Below are positions 34,243-42,161 of a stretch of DNA of 64,000 nucleotides, one piece after another (positions within the stretch are counted from its first letter, which is position 1; every line of letters starts with the position of its first letter). The position numbers and the translations under genes were made by a program. The notes under the pieces are model-generated. The model searched no databases and had not been told where the DNA came from. It worked only from the letters and a program-made list of their open reading frames with translations. This stretch comes from a virus, in IMG/VR virus record IMGVR_UViG_3300005289_000016, positions 212,033 to 276,032 of that record. One strand, 5' to 3'.

Positions 34243-35331
34243 TTAGCCTTTCGCGATGAGTTGGACAGATTCGTCCACGTAAGGTGTTGGGATCAGGTAT
34301 TCAGTCTGACCGTTCAATTCAATGATGCGAGGAGCCAGCGTCTTCATCTTCTTGCAATGATGTTCAGCCAGACCCAGTCGTTTAGTGTCAGCCACCGTCT
34401 TACGGCAACCGTTGCACACAGGGAACATCGGACACTCGTTACAGGCGTCCTTCATCGACCACAGTTCTTCCTGATTGCGCAGTGGAGTGAAGAACTCACC
34501 CGCCATCTCTTTCTCGAAGTCGATGGGGTACTTGAGGTCGTCACCAAAGGCTCCACAGGAGAAATACTGGTTGCCCGGTTGCAGACTGCGGATACCGCCA
34601 TCGCAATCACGGGACAGAGGGCAGATGGTGTTCTGCGTCGACAGGCGCTTGACCAATTGCTTGGTGTTGAACTCCCACTGCATGAGACCAGCGTCGTAGA
34701 TTTCAAGGTACTTCTCGTACATGTCAGCCTGAGTGTACATGGTCTCAGCGTTGCCCATGGAGACGCCCTTGTTGAGCACCACAGGACCAGAAGCTACCGC
34801 GTAGTTAACCTTGGCCTCTACGCCCATCCGCTGAGCCAGACGCACCGTGTCAAGGACCGTGTGCTCATTGCTCTTATCGACGACTGCAATGAAGTCAGGA
34901 CGATAGCCAATGCGCTCAAGGAACAGATCACTGACTGCCCAGAACTCTTCTTCAGTGAACGGCGTCTTATCGCCCTTGAGGCGTGCATCGCCGTACTGGA
35001 ACGAGGTCGTCACACCCAGACGTGGATGACGGAACAACTCTTCCCACATCTCAGGCTTCTTGTAGAAAGGCCAGAGGTTGCTGGTGAAGGAGATCGACGC
35101 ATCGGACTCCAGACGGTCTAGGATCGCGATCAGGTCCCAGTAATACTGCACAGGCATCATGAGAGGGTCACCGCCGTTAACGATGATGGTGCGCGTCTCA
35201 GGGTACCGTACGATGAACCGTTCCACATCCTCCAGACTCACGACCTCATTGGCGTCATCGGTCAGGTAGGTGCTGGAGCAAAAGGTGCACTTGAAGTTAC
35301 ACCGCTGCGTCGGCTTTAGGATCAGGTCCAT
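34243..35331 (-). CDS. Radical SAM/SPASM protein 4
   Basis: A 362-residue protein. ATG 35331 (MDLILKPTQRC) follows AAGGGG; the longer frame to 35373 lacks a site. C11-x3-C15-x2-C18 (RCNFKCTFC) and VNGGDPLM give the radical SAM core. The C-terminus has a full SPASM layout: C in TICPLSRDC, SCGAF, then CNECPMFPVCNGC and HHC. This is the arrangement seen in anaerobic sulfatase-maturase and RiPP-maturase enzymes. The gene start overlaps a 71-codon gene in another frame. Confidence 0.8.
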   Translation of the reverse strand: MDLILKPTQRCNFKCTFCSSTYLTDDANEVVSLEDVERFIVRYPETRTIIVNGGDPLMMPVQYYWDLIAILDRLESDASISFTSNLWPFYKKPEMWEELFRHPRLGVTTSFQYGDARLKGDKTPFTEEEFWAVSDLFLERIGYRPDFIAVVDKSNEHTVLDTVRLAQRMGVEAKVNYAVASGPVVLNKGVSMGNAETMYTQADMYEKYLEIYDAGLMQWEFNTKQLVKRLSTQNTICPLSRDCDGGIRSLQPGNQYFSCGAFGDDLKYPIDFEKEMAGEFFTPLRNQEELWSMKDACNECPMFPVCNGCRKTVADTKRLGLAEHHCKKMKTLAPRIIELNGQTEYLIPTPYVDESVQLIAKG

Positions 35332-35512
35332 CGGTGTTCCCCTTGTTCTCGTATTTGCCCGTCCAGACACCAAGGTAATCTCGACGGAATTGTTCGTGCT
35401 CTGGACTACGCGCTTCCTCTAACTTCTTACGAAGCCAGGTATCGTCACCCAGCTTACGAGGGAACCGAGGTACACGTGGTAGGCGACGCATTGGTAGGAT
35501 GGGGTCGGTCAT
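35297..35512 (-). CDS. Small basic protein overlapping radical SAM gene 4
   Basis: A 71-residue protein that begins MTDPILPMRRLPRVPRFPRK. It has CTGGAG 8 bases before its ATG at 35512. The N-terminus is Pro/Arg-rich, the middle charged and helical, and the end Asp/Lys/Pro-rich. Its last 35 bases overlap the start of radical SAM gene 4 in a different frame, so the two are translationally linked. A substrate or adaptor role is possible but not shown. Confidence 0.5.
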   Translation of the reverse strand: MTDPILPMRRLPRVPRFPRKLGDDTWLRKKLEEARSPEHEQFRRDYLGVWTGKYENKGNTDGPDPKADAAV

Positions 35513-35572
35513 GGATAACACTCCAGATATATTCATAGGAATGTTTGAGTGAAGTTTTAAATAGCGGACATA

Positions 35573-35593
35573 GGGGAGGGACGAGCCCTCCCC
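35573..35593 (-). terminator. Possible intra-operon terminator or attenuator
   Basis: GGGGAGGG and CCCTCCCC enclose ACGAG after the stop of radical SAM gene 5. On the minus strand it is followed by TATGTCC rather than a T-run, so read-through is likely. Confidence 0.5.
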
Positions 35594-35597
35594 GAGT

Positions 35598-36596
35598 CTA
35601 CAAGACGACTTTGAACATCTCTCGGATAGAGCAGACCTTGGACTTGCTGTCCAAGACCTTGTCGTGCAGGAAACAACGCAGCCCACACCGGGAGTAGTAC
35701 TCGCACTCAAAGCAACCGTAATGTTCCACGAATGCAACCTCAGCAGCGTCCTTGGCAATCAAGCCTTCAGTCTCGTCTAAGATCGCATCCTTACCTGCTT
35801 CAGACCAACAGGTACTGATCACGCCATCCTTGTTGATGATCTTGGTGGAGCGACACGTGGTCTCATTGATCACGTTGTTCTTCCAGTCCTTGATCGGATA
35901 CGAGTTCGGGTACTTGTTGTTCAGCGCAATGTACATCGTGCTGATCAGGTCTTCGTCAGGTTGGTGATGCAGGTACATCTGACTGGGGATGTAATGATCG
36001 AAGTACACATCGTACCGTTCACACATCTCAGCAAACTCCTCGCCTTCTTTACCGTCAAGGAATGTCTGGATGTTCTGTTTGGTGATCACCACGTTGACCG
36101 TCTGGACCAGATCACCCAGCGTCTCGAGGTTCTTGAAGAACAAGGCTCGTTGAGCAGGATTGAATCGACCAGCGGGGTCATAAGACGTGGCCAGCCAGAC
36201 ACGCTCATCAATCACCCGAAGGCGTTCGATAAGGTGCCTGACTCGGTCAGTGTTGTGATAAACGAGGTTCGTGCCAAAGACCAGTTTGATGTGCTTGAAG
36301 TGACTCAAGGCCATCTTGCCGGCTTGGTAGTAAGCTTCGAAGAGTTCGTCGCTCACCTCGTTCATGAACAGTTCACCGCCTGTGAAGTTAACCACCATGG
36401 CTGTGTCTGGATGTGTAGTCGCCAACAACTTAGCAACCTTGTCGATCACTAGATCCCCGTCGAGACCCACTTTGGAATCGTGGTCCTGGTGGCAGAATGA
36501 GCAGCGCATGTTGCACAGCTCGAACAGAATCAGGTGAGCTTCTTTCCACTTACCTTTCTTCTCACGCAGGATGTCTACAACAGGGATCAGGTTCAT
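35598..36596 (-). CDS. Radical SAM/SPASM protein 5
   Basis: A 332-residue protein with C28-x3-C32-x2-C35 (ELCNMRCSFCHQ), FTGGELFMN as the SAM-binding GGE turn, and SPASM-type Cys: CRSTKIINKDGVISTC, then YGCFECEYYSRCGLRCF and KVCSI. The GVISTC segment matches the SPASM iron-sulfur layout well. The ATG overlaps the stop of the upstream gene (TAATG). Expected to be an auxiliary-cluster enzyme acting on a peptide. Confidence 0.8.
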   Translation of the reverse strand: MNLIPVVDILREKKGKWKEAHLILFELCNMRCSFCHQDHDSKVGLDGDLVIDKVAKLLATTHPDTAMVVNFTGGELFMNEVSDELFEAYYQAGKMALSHFKHIKLVFGTNLVYHNTDRVRHLIERLRVIDERVWLATSYDPAGRFNPAQRALFFKNLETLGDLVQTVNVVITKQNIQTFLDGKEGEEFAEMCERYDVYFDHYIPSQMYLHHQPDEDLISTMYIALNNKYPNSYPIKDWKNNVINETTCRSTKIINKDGVISTCWSEAGKDAILDETEGLIAKDAAEVAFVEHYGCFECEYYSRCGLRCFLHDKVLDSKSKVCSIREMFKVVL

Positions 36597-37654
36597 TACC
36601 AGTTCGCTCCCTTGACGCAGTCCTTCAGGACGTCGACTTGTTCCGACAGGATGTACCGCACGAGGTTCTCGTCGTACTTGCCGGAGTCAGCGTTAGGCAG
36701 AGCCAGACGCTTGGCACCTTTGAACATGGTCAGCACCCGCTGCTTCAACACCTCAGGATCAAGGAGGTCTTCATCGGACGTGAGCAACTGATAGACCAGT
36801 CGAGTACGGCCCGCAGTCGGACCCTCGTCGCAATGATCCAACACGGTGATCAGTTCCAGAAGCAGGCCCTTGATCCACACGTCCGTTGGCTTGTTGTCGA
36901 ACAAGTTCGGCTGGAGGAACATGGTGCTGTTCAGGTAGTGGAAGTTCAACGTACCTTCGAACACGCTCTGCCCATTGAGCAGGGTGTTCATGTCAGCACC
37001 GGCGAAGTCCCAGGCTTCCGGGTTGGCGATCTGACGACCCCATACGTCGAGAGCATCGTAGCCGTTGGCCAGCGCGATGCGACGCAGGATGTTCTTCAGA
37101 GTCTTTGGCAGCTTGCCCACACGGTTGTCGGTGAACAGACGCATGATGCGCCATTCCAGCGACAGCGAGTCTGGGTTTTCAGTAACCAGCTCACCGAACA
37201 CTTCCTGATGAGGATCTTCGAACGCGAACAGTTCTTGAACGACCTGCTCGTTGATGGTCACTTCGTTCAGGATGTTGGTGGTCGGCTTGTGCATGTTCAG
37301 CAGCGACACCTGGAAGGTAGCCTTCTTGCAGAGCATGATCCAGCGGAACACGTCGATCGTGACGTTAGGCATTACTGCCTTGACCAACATGGTGTACAGG
37401 CGCAGGTAGGTCTGACCGTCGACGTAGACGAACACCTTGTCGTCTTGGCTGAAGATCTTGTCGAACAGGTCCTTGAACACATCGCCTTCAAGCGCGTCCA
37501 GAGACACCGCATAGCCAAGTTGCTCAGAACTCTCCTCGTACTCCGCCGGGTGATACTCAAAGCCCACACGTGGACTGATGGTGGCGTACGGAATACGCTT
37601 ACGTGAGATACGGGATTCGATCTCGACGTAGATTCGGTCACGCAGATGGTACAT
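36596..37654 (-). CDS. Unknown 352-residue protein in the radical SAM locus
   Basis: ATG 37654 (MYHLRDRIYVE) follows GGAGATTGAAC; an in-frame TTG lies 6 bases upstream. The protein is large, mostly helical, Leu-rich and without Cys clusters or enzyme motifs. It sits directly between radical SAM gene 5 and the SCHSNCH-bearing gene, overlapping the latter by 17 bases. It may be a scaffold, a virion component or a modification target. Confidence 0.5.
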   Translation of the reverse strand: MYHLRDRIYVEIESRISRKRIPYATISPRVGFEYHPAEYEESSEQLGYAVSLDALEGDVFKDLFDKIFSQDDKVFVYVDGQTYLRLYTMLVKAVMPNVTIDVFRWIMLCKKATFQVSLLNMHKPTTNILNEVTINEQVVQELFAFEDPHQEVFGELVTENPDSLSLEWRIMRLFTDNRVGKLPKTLKNILRRIALANGYDALDVWGRQIANPEAWDFAGADMNTLLNGQSVFEGTLNFHYLNSTMFLQPNLFDNKPTDVWIKGLLLELITVLDHCDEGPTAGRTRLVYQLLTSDEDLLDPEVLKQRVLTMFKGAKRLALPNADSGKYDENLVRYILSEQVDVLKDCVKGANW

Positions 37655-38480
37655 GTTCAATCTCCTTGACCGTCTTGTTCATCTGCTCAACAAGAGCATT
37701 GAACTGTTCAGGGACTTCCTGACCGATCAAGGCCATGAAGAAAGGGTTGTTCTGGTGAGCGAAGAACGCAAACAGGTTGGCCCCAGCGAAGCAGTATTCG
37801 TTGAAGAACAACTTGTTCCAGTTCCAATCGCTCTCTTCGATGCCCATGCAGACCAACGGGAAGTTGTCATGAGCAATCAACTTGACGAAGTTCAGACCTA
37901 CGAGGCCTTCTTCTTCATCTTGCGGGTAGTTCAGGACTTCTGACTTGAGGTCTTCTTTGCACTGGAAGGCATAAAGCGGCAACGAGTCCAGACGCCGGAG
38001 CCACAGGTCGACGAGGTCGTAGTTGGCTTCGATGAATGGCACTGGATCGAATGGCAGACTGAACGGTTTCCCGGTAGCCGCCAAGATCACGTTGATGGCC
38101 AACTCTTCCAGATCGCTGATGCTCACCAGTACAGTGGACTTGAGATAAGCCACCAGCAGGTTCTGCATGATCGTCTGGTCACCGAACTTCAACCGTACGG
38201 CGATGTTCAGGTTGGACAGGTACGTGATGAGCGCAGCGTCCTTCAGCCGACTGTTGTCAAGGCTGATGTGGAACTCTACGTTCTCGGTGAATTTGCGTTT
38301 TAAGTCGATGACCGGAATCGGTGCAATGGTCTGGATGACCACCAACCCATCGGGCTGTACGACTACTGTTGATGGCTCTTTGGGCAAGTCGTCAACAGAT
38401 GGTTCTTTGGACATGCGAGATCCTCCCCACATTGGGTTACTACGGCCGGCATTAGCGTGACAGTTAGAATGGCATGACAT
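37638..38480 (-). CDS. Unknown protein with N-terminal SCHSNCH segment
   Basis: The frame from ATG 38480 gives 280 residues and begins MSCHSNCHANAGRSNP, with TAGGAG before the ATG. A second in-frame ATG at 38414 (MSKEPSVDDLP) has a strong GGAGG site of its own. So two products are likely: a long form with the Cys-His segment and a short form without it. The body is a soluble alpha/beta protein of unknown function. The SCHSNCH segment repeats the C-terminus of the gene just upstream, and an 18-base identical DNA repeat encodes both. Confidence 0.55.
   Translation of the reverse strand: MSCHSNCHANAGRSNPMWGGSRMSKEPSVDDLPKEPSTVVVQPDGLVVIQTIAPIPVIDLKRKFTENVEFHISLDNSRLKDAALITYLSNLNIAVRLKFGDQTIMQNLLVAYLKSTVLVSISDLEELAINVILAATGKPFSLPFDPVPFIEANYDLVDLWLRRLDSLPLYAFQCKEDLKSEVLNYPQDEEEGLVGLNFVKLIAHDNFPLVCMGIEESDWNWNKLFFNEYCFAGANLFAFFAHQNNPFFMALIGQEVPEQFNALVEQMNKTVKEIEHVPSA
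38457..38474. repeat. 18-bp direct repeat encoding CHSNCH, copy 1
   Basis: GTGACAGTTAGAATGGCA is identical to 38553-38570. On the minus strand it encodes Cys-His-Ser-Asn-Cys-His near the N-terminus of the 37638-38480 product. Confidence 0.9.
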
Positions 38481-38531
38481 GACGAACTCCTAATGAACAT
38501 CAATACATACCAAACTAACTAGCAGTGTCTT

Positions 38532-39071
38532 TTAACGACGACCACGTGCGCAGTGACAGTTAGAATGGCAACTGGTGTGGCAGATGACGTTCGATACTGC
38601 CAACGGGCTGGCACGGCAGTAGGCGTTGTAGTAGTTCCACAACTCATCGCAGCTTGACTGGAAGTTACTCAAGTCCAGGATAGCGCCCTTATAAAGGGTC
38701 GACAGCGGCGCCGCCGAAGCAAAGTCACCAACACCGTACGCCGAGTTAGCCACCGCAGTACCGTCGTAGATCAGTTGGTTACCGAGCTGATAGTGCGACC
38801 GGTAGATCAGGATACGCATCAGACGGATGTTACCGAAGACGTTTGCGAAGTTACGCAACACAGCCTTGGCCTGCGCAGCGGCAGGAGCACCCGCTTGGAA
38901 GTTACCAGCCCCTACTGTTTCAGCACGGCCGTTGGTATCGCCGTAGAACCAGCCTGGAATAGATCCGGCTGGGTAGCTGTTGGTACCCCACGAGATACCA
39001 GAATTGCATCGAGCCCGGATACGCGCCATGGCTTCAACGCCCATGCGGTTCCGTGTAAGTACTTCGGCCAT
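38532..39071 (-). CDS. Cys-His-repeat protein, candidate modification substrate
   Basis: A 179-residue protein. Residues 1 to about 160 are Gly/Ala/Asn/Tyr-rich and look folded. The last 16 residues are CHTSCHSNCHCARGRR, a four-residue repeat CHxx followed by a basic end. This resembles the core region of a ribosomally made, enzyme-modified peptide: an upstream leader-like part, a short repetitive Cys core and several maturases. It lies directly between radical SAM gene 6 (1-base gap) and the gene that opens with the same SCHSNCH. It might also be a virion protein whose tail is modified. No family is recognised. Confidence 0.6.
   Translation of the reverse strand: MAEVLTRNRMGVEAMARIRARCNSGISWGTNSYPAGSIPGWFYGDTNGRAETVGAGNFQAGAPAAAQAKAVLRNFANVFGNIRLMRILIYRSHYQLGNQLIYDGTAVANSAYGVGDFASAAPLSTLYKGAILDLSNFQSSCDELWNYYNAYCRASPLAVSNVICHTSCHSNCHCARGRR
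38553..38570. repeat. 18-bp direct repeat encoding CHSNCH, copy 2
   Basis: Identical to 38457-38474, in the C-terminal CHxx repeat of the 38532-39071 product. Confidence 0.9.
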
Positions 39072-39072
39072 A

Positions 39073-40107
39073 TCACACCTTTAGAATCAGGTTGGATTGT
39101 TGATTGCGACCCGAGAGGTAACGCAAGGTGTTCTTCAGTCCACCGCACCGCCCACTCTGCCATGGCAGACGGTGGCAGTCACCGCCGCACAGGTCAGACA
39201 CGTCGCACGCAAGGCATTCATCTGCCCAAGTCAACTCCTTGGCGATTTGCTCCACACGACCATCGGACTTGAGGAAGACTTCTACCCCCTCATCCATTTT
39301 GGCATGATGCAGTCGAGCAGCCGAATTCGGGCAGCCAGACAAAGAGCCGTCGGAGTTGATGGTCACCAGATTCTGCTCACAGTTGCGGCAGTTGGTGTCC
39401 ACCTTGACTACGTTGTTCTTCAGCTTCTCCTCGATGATGTCGAGGGTCTTGATCTTGTACGTTGGGTTGCGGGCCTTATACCGGTGGTACAGTGCGAGGT
39501 ACCAGTTGTCTTGCTCTTCGTTGTCCGGGAAGATCGACATGTTGACTTCAGCGTTACCGTCAACTGTCAGGCGCTCCAGAGACACGTCATCCACCGCGAA
39601 GCTGTCCAACTGGTCGAGCAGCCAGTCAGGGGTGGACTTGATCAACTCACGGCTCACAGAGACCTTCAGGGCAATGTGCACGCCATGACTGCGGAGCAAC
39701 TCAAGGTTGTTCTTCCACAGGTTGAATTGTTTCTCGTTACTCCATCGAATCCAGTGATCCCAGCTGGTGCCAATAACGCTACCGAAGTAGTCCTTGATGA
39801 AGTCGAGGTGAGCATCCGTGATCTTGAAAGTCAGGTTGCTGTTCGCACACATCGAGACATGCGGGTTGTCGAAGAAGTTATCGGCGTACCGCTTCAGCTT
39901 TTCCAGAGGTACGAGGAACGGCTCACCGCCATGGAACTCCATGTGGTAATGCGTACCCTCAGGGTACTTGGACATGAACTCTTTCACCCAGCCCGCAGTT
40001 GCATCGGGATCGAACTGGGTCTTGTCACCGTTCTTGCCATTGGTAAAGCAATGCTTGCAGTCCAGATTGCAGGAACCAGTGGTTTTGACATAAATGGTTT
40101 TGTTCAT
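39073..40107 (-). CDS. Radical SAM/SPASM protein 6
   Basis: A 344-residue protein with C13-x3-C17-x2-C20 (GSCNLDCKHCFTNG), the FHGGEPFLVP SAM-binding turn, and a complete SPASM region: CRNCEQ, LSGCPN, then CLACDVSDLCGGDCHRLPW and GRCGG. This is the clearest peptide-maturase-type enzyme of the six. It is transcribed immediately before the CHxx-repeat protein, which makes that protein its most likely substrate. Confidence 0.82.
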   Translation of the reverse strand: MNKTIYVKTTGSCNLDCKHCFTNGKNGDKTQFDPDATAGWVKEFMSKYPEGTHYHMEFHGGEPFLVPLEKLKRYADNFFDNPHVSMCANSNLTFKITDAHLDFIKDYFGSVIGTSWDHWIRWSNEKQFNLWKNNLELLRSHGVHIALKVSVSRELIKSTPDWLLDQLDSFAVDDVSLERLTVDGNAEVNMSIFPDNEEQDNWYLALYHRYKARNPTYKIKTLDIIEEKLKNNVVKVDTNCRNCEQNLVTINSDGSLSGCPNSAARLHHAKMDEGVEVFLKSDGRVEQIAKELTWADECLACDVSDLCGGDCHRLPWQSGRCGGLKNTLRYLSGRNQQSNLILKV

Positions 40108-40108
40108 G

Positions 40109-40621
40109 TTAAAGCTTCTTCTCTAGGAACTGCTCCAAGCCAAAACTCAGCATGATGGAGCTGTCAACGTTGATGGCCCGATGGTAGGTACCGCGAGGGA
40201 TGAATAGCGAATCCCCAGCCGACAGTTCTACCTGCCCATCTGGAGACTCAAAGACTTTGCGACCCTGGACCATGTAAATGATCACATCGTCGGGGTCGGT
40301 ATGCATGGTGAAGCTCTTCGAATCCTTGGGGGACAAGAAGAGATGACAGGACACAGGACCGTTGTGGTTAAAATGTCTGCCCAGTCGACGACATTCCTCG
40401 AACATGATGAAGTTCAACCGCTCAAAGCCTTCGACCTTGATGGGTTTGGTTTCACCATGCTCGAGGTAGTCGAGAGGACTCAAGGCCCCGTACGACTTGT
40501 CGTTCTCGATGTACTTGACCAACTGCTGCTCGTACGGATGAGGACTGTCGAAGAAACGGTCGAGTCCCAAGGATGCCTCGGTGATGCCGATAAACTCGTG
40601 ATCGTCCAATCTCTTCAACAT
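40109..40621 (-). CDS. Cupin/JmjC-type oxygenase-like protein
   Basis: A 170-residue protein with a double-stranded beta-helix: FTMHTDPDDVIIYMVQG supplies an H-x-D iron motif, then LSAGDSLFIPRGTYHRA supplies the third His. The H-x-D...H triad and length recall small JmjC/cupin-4 protein hydroxylases, rather than sugar-type cupins. It lies 1 base before radical SAM gene 6 and 24 bases after the tail fibre gene, so it opens the modification locus. Likely a protein side-chain oxygenase (inference). Confidence 0.6.
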   Translation of the reverse strand: MLKRLDDHEFIGITEASLGLDRFFDSPHPYEQQLVKYIENDKSYGALSPLDYLEHGETKPIKVEGFERLNFIMFEECRRLGRHFNHNGPVSCHLFLSPKDSKSFTMHTDPDDVIIYMVQGRKVFESPDGQVELSAGDSLFIPRGTYHRAINVDSSIMLSFGLEQFLEKKL

Positions 40622-40645
40622 GTGAACCTCATCGGTATAAGTCAG

Positions 40646-42091
40646 TTAGTCTTGCCACAGCGCAGGCCATACTTGACGCCACGCACCACCGCCCCAGATG
40701 TAGACCCCAGATCCGTTCCAGTGCACCGAGCAGTCAAAGCCTGCTGCGTTCTTCGGAGCGTAGCGGGCATCGTGGTCAGCCGAGTTCAAGTGATCGAACA
40801 TGGCGCCTGCCGTGAGCAGGTAACCATCGGAGTTGACGGTTCGGCCACGGGTGATGGCGTTAGGGATGTTACTCAGGCCCACTTGTGTTTTAGTCACGTT
40901 GTGCGGGTTGCTGTAGTTCTGGATGTGGCTGTTGAGCAAGGTGCCTGCGATAGCAGTGATCGCGTCCTTGGTTCGAGCCGGCGTCATGAAGCGGTCCGTC
41001 AAGATACCCGCTTCCGCCTCAGCTTTGGTGGCTGTCTGGAAGTTGTCTACCAGACTGAGTCCGACTTGAGCTTTGGTGGTGTTGTGCGGGTTGTTCTTGT
41101 CGTTGACGTGGTTCTGGATCAACGTACCGGCATGCACCATGATTGCTTGGTACACACGCAACGGCGTCATGAACACATCGTTGGCCGTCCCACCTTCCGC
41201 CTGTGCCTGTGTGGCAGTCAGGAAGTTGTCCACGTTACCAAGTCCGACTTGGGCTTTGGTCACGCTGTGTGGGTTGTTCTTCTTGGCTTCGTGAGCATCC
41301 ACGAGTTCCTGAGAGATCCGGTTGGCCAAGATCGACACGAGTGTCGGAGTCATGTAGCGGTTAGCCACCACACCTGCCAGGGCTTCAGCGTTCGACGCGA
41401 TCTGATAGTTCTCAACCAGACCCAAACCGACCTGAGCTTTCGTGGTCTTGTGTGGGTTGTTGAAATCGTTCAGGTGAGCATCGACCTTGTCGTCCACGGC
41501 ATCGATGTTCGCTTGCAGCTGGTCACGGATGATCTGCATCTGCTGACGCAATTCATCGTGAGACGCTTCATCACCTACCAAAATGGCGTTGGTGATCCGC
41601 TCCAGTTGCCACACGACGTATTCCCACCCGTAGGTATCGCCGATGTCGTGGATGTGCGGAGCAGGCGGATAAGCGGTAGGACGACCAATGATCGAACCCC
41701 ACTTGATCGGACGCTCATCGAGGTTAACCTGTTCGAGCAAGTCAGCCAGCGCTGCCAAGTTCCAGGAGTACTCGCCACCCACAACCTGATAGCTGATCTC
41801 GACCGTGATCGGAGCCTGCAACTTGATGACGACCGCACACTGCACGTCCTTACCGCTTCGCAAGGAAGCCTGAGAGAACGGCTGTGCCAGTACAAAGTCA
41901 TCAACCGGTACCAGCGGGAGGCCAGTGTCCACGTTGATGATGGTAAAGGAGCCGGTGTAGAACGGGCCTGCCTTGGGTACGAACACTCGTGCGGTATTCG
42001 TGGTGATTTCCCGTCGCTCACCGACAATCAAGTTCGTCGGTGACGTACCGTCTAGATCAAGAGGGTACTGGATAATCGGTGGTACACTCAT
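40646..42091 (-). CDS. Tail fibre protein with NPH-TKAQVGLG repeats (fibre 1)
   Basis: A 481-residue fibre for host recognition. The N-terminal part (about 1-165) is homologous to that of the next fibre gene (PLDLDGTSPTN, RVFVPKAGPFYTG) and probably attaches to the baseplate. Four repeats of about 66 residues follow, each with NPHxxTKxQVGL, then A-rich helix, then a FMTP-type end. The C-terminus is short and aromatic (SVHWNGSGVYIWGGGAW) and may be the receptor-binding tip. It is transcribed just ahead of the radical SAM locus. Confidence 0.8.
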   Translation of the reverse strand: MSVPPIIQYPLDLDGTSPTNLIVGERREITTNTARVFVPKAGPFYTGSFTIINVDTGLPLVPVDDFVLAQPFSQASLRSGKDVQCAVVIKLQAPITVEISYQVVGGEYSWNLAALADLLEQVNLDERPIKWGSIIGRPTAYPPAPHIHDIGDTYGWEYVVWQLERITNAILVGDEASHDELRQQMQIIRDQLQANIDAVDDKVDAHLNDFNNPHKTTKAQVGLGLVENYQIASNAEALAGVVANRYMTPTLVSILANRISQELVDAHEAKKNNPHSVTKAQVGLGNVDNFLTATQAQAEGGTANDVFMTPLRVYQAIMVHAGTLIQNHVNDKNNPHNTTKAQVGLSLVDNFQTATKAEAEAGILTDRFMTPARTKDAITAIAGTLLNSHIQNYSNPHNVTKTQVGLSNIPNAITRGRTVNSDGYLLTAGAMFDHLNSADHDARYAPKNAAGFDCSVHWNGSGVYIWGGGAWRQVWPALWQD

Positions 42092-42124
42092 GGAGGAACT
42101 CCATCATCCGAAAAGTTCATAAAC

Positions 42125-42155
42125 GACACACCACGTGGGTTAGACGTGGTGTGTC
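42125..42155 (-). terminator. Hairpin between the two tail fibre genes
   Basis: GACACACCACG pairs perfectly (11 bp) across a 9-base loop. On the minus strand GTTTATGAACTTTT follows. It could lower transcription from fibre 2 into fibre 1 and the downstream locus. Confidence 0.65.
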
Positions 42156-42161
42156 TCAGGA

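Noticed and set aside
38487-38512. CAATACATA near 38500 as another copy of the promoter motif
   Set aside because: Only a partial match, and on the strand opposite to the genes there.
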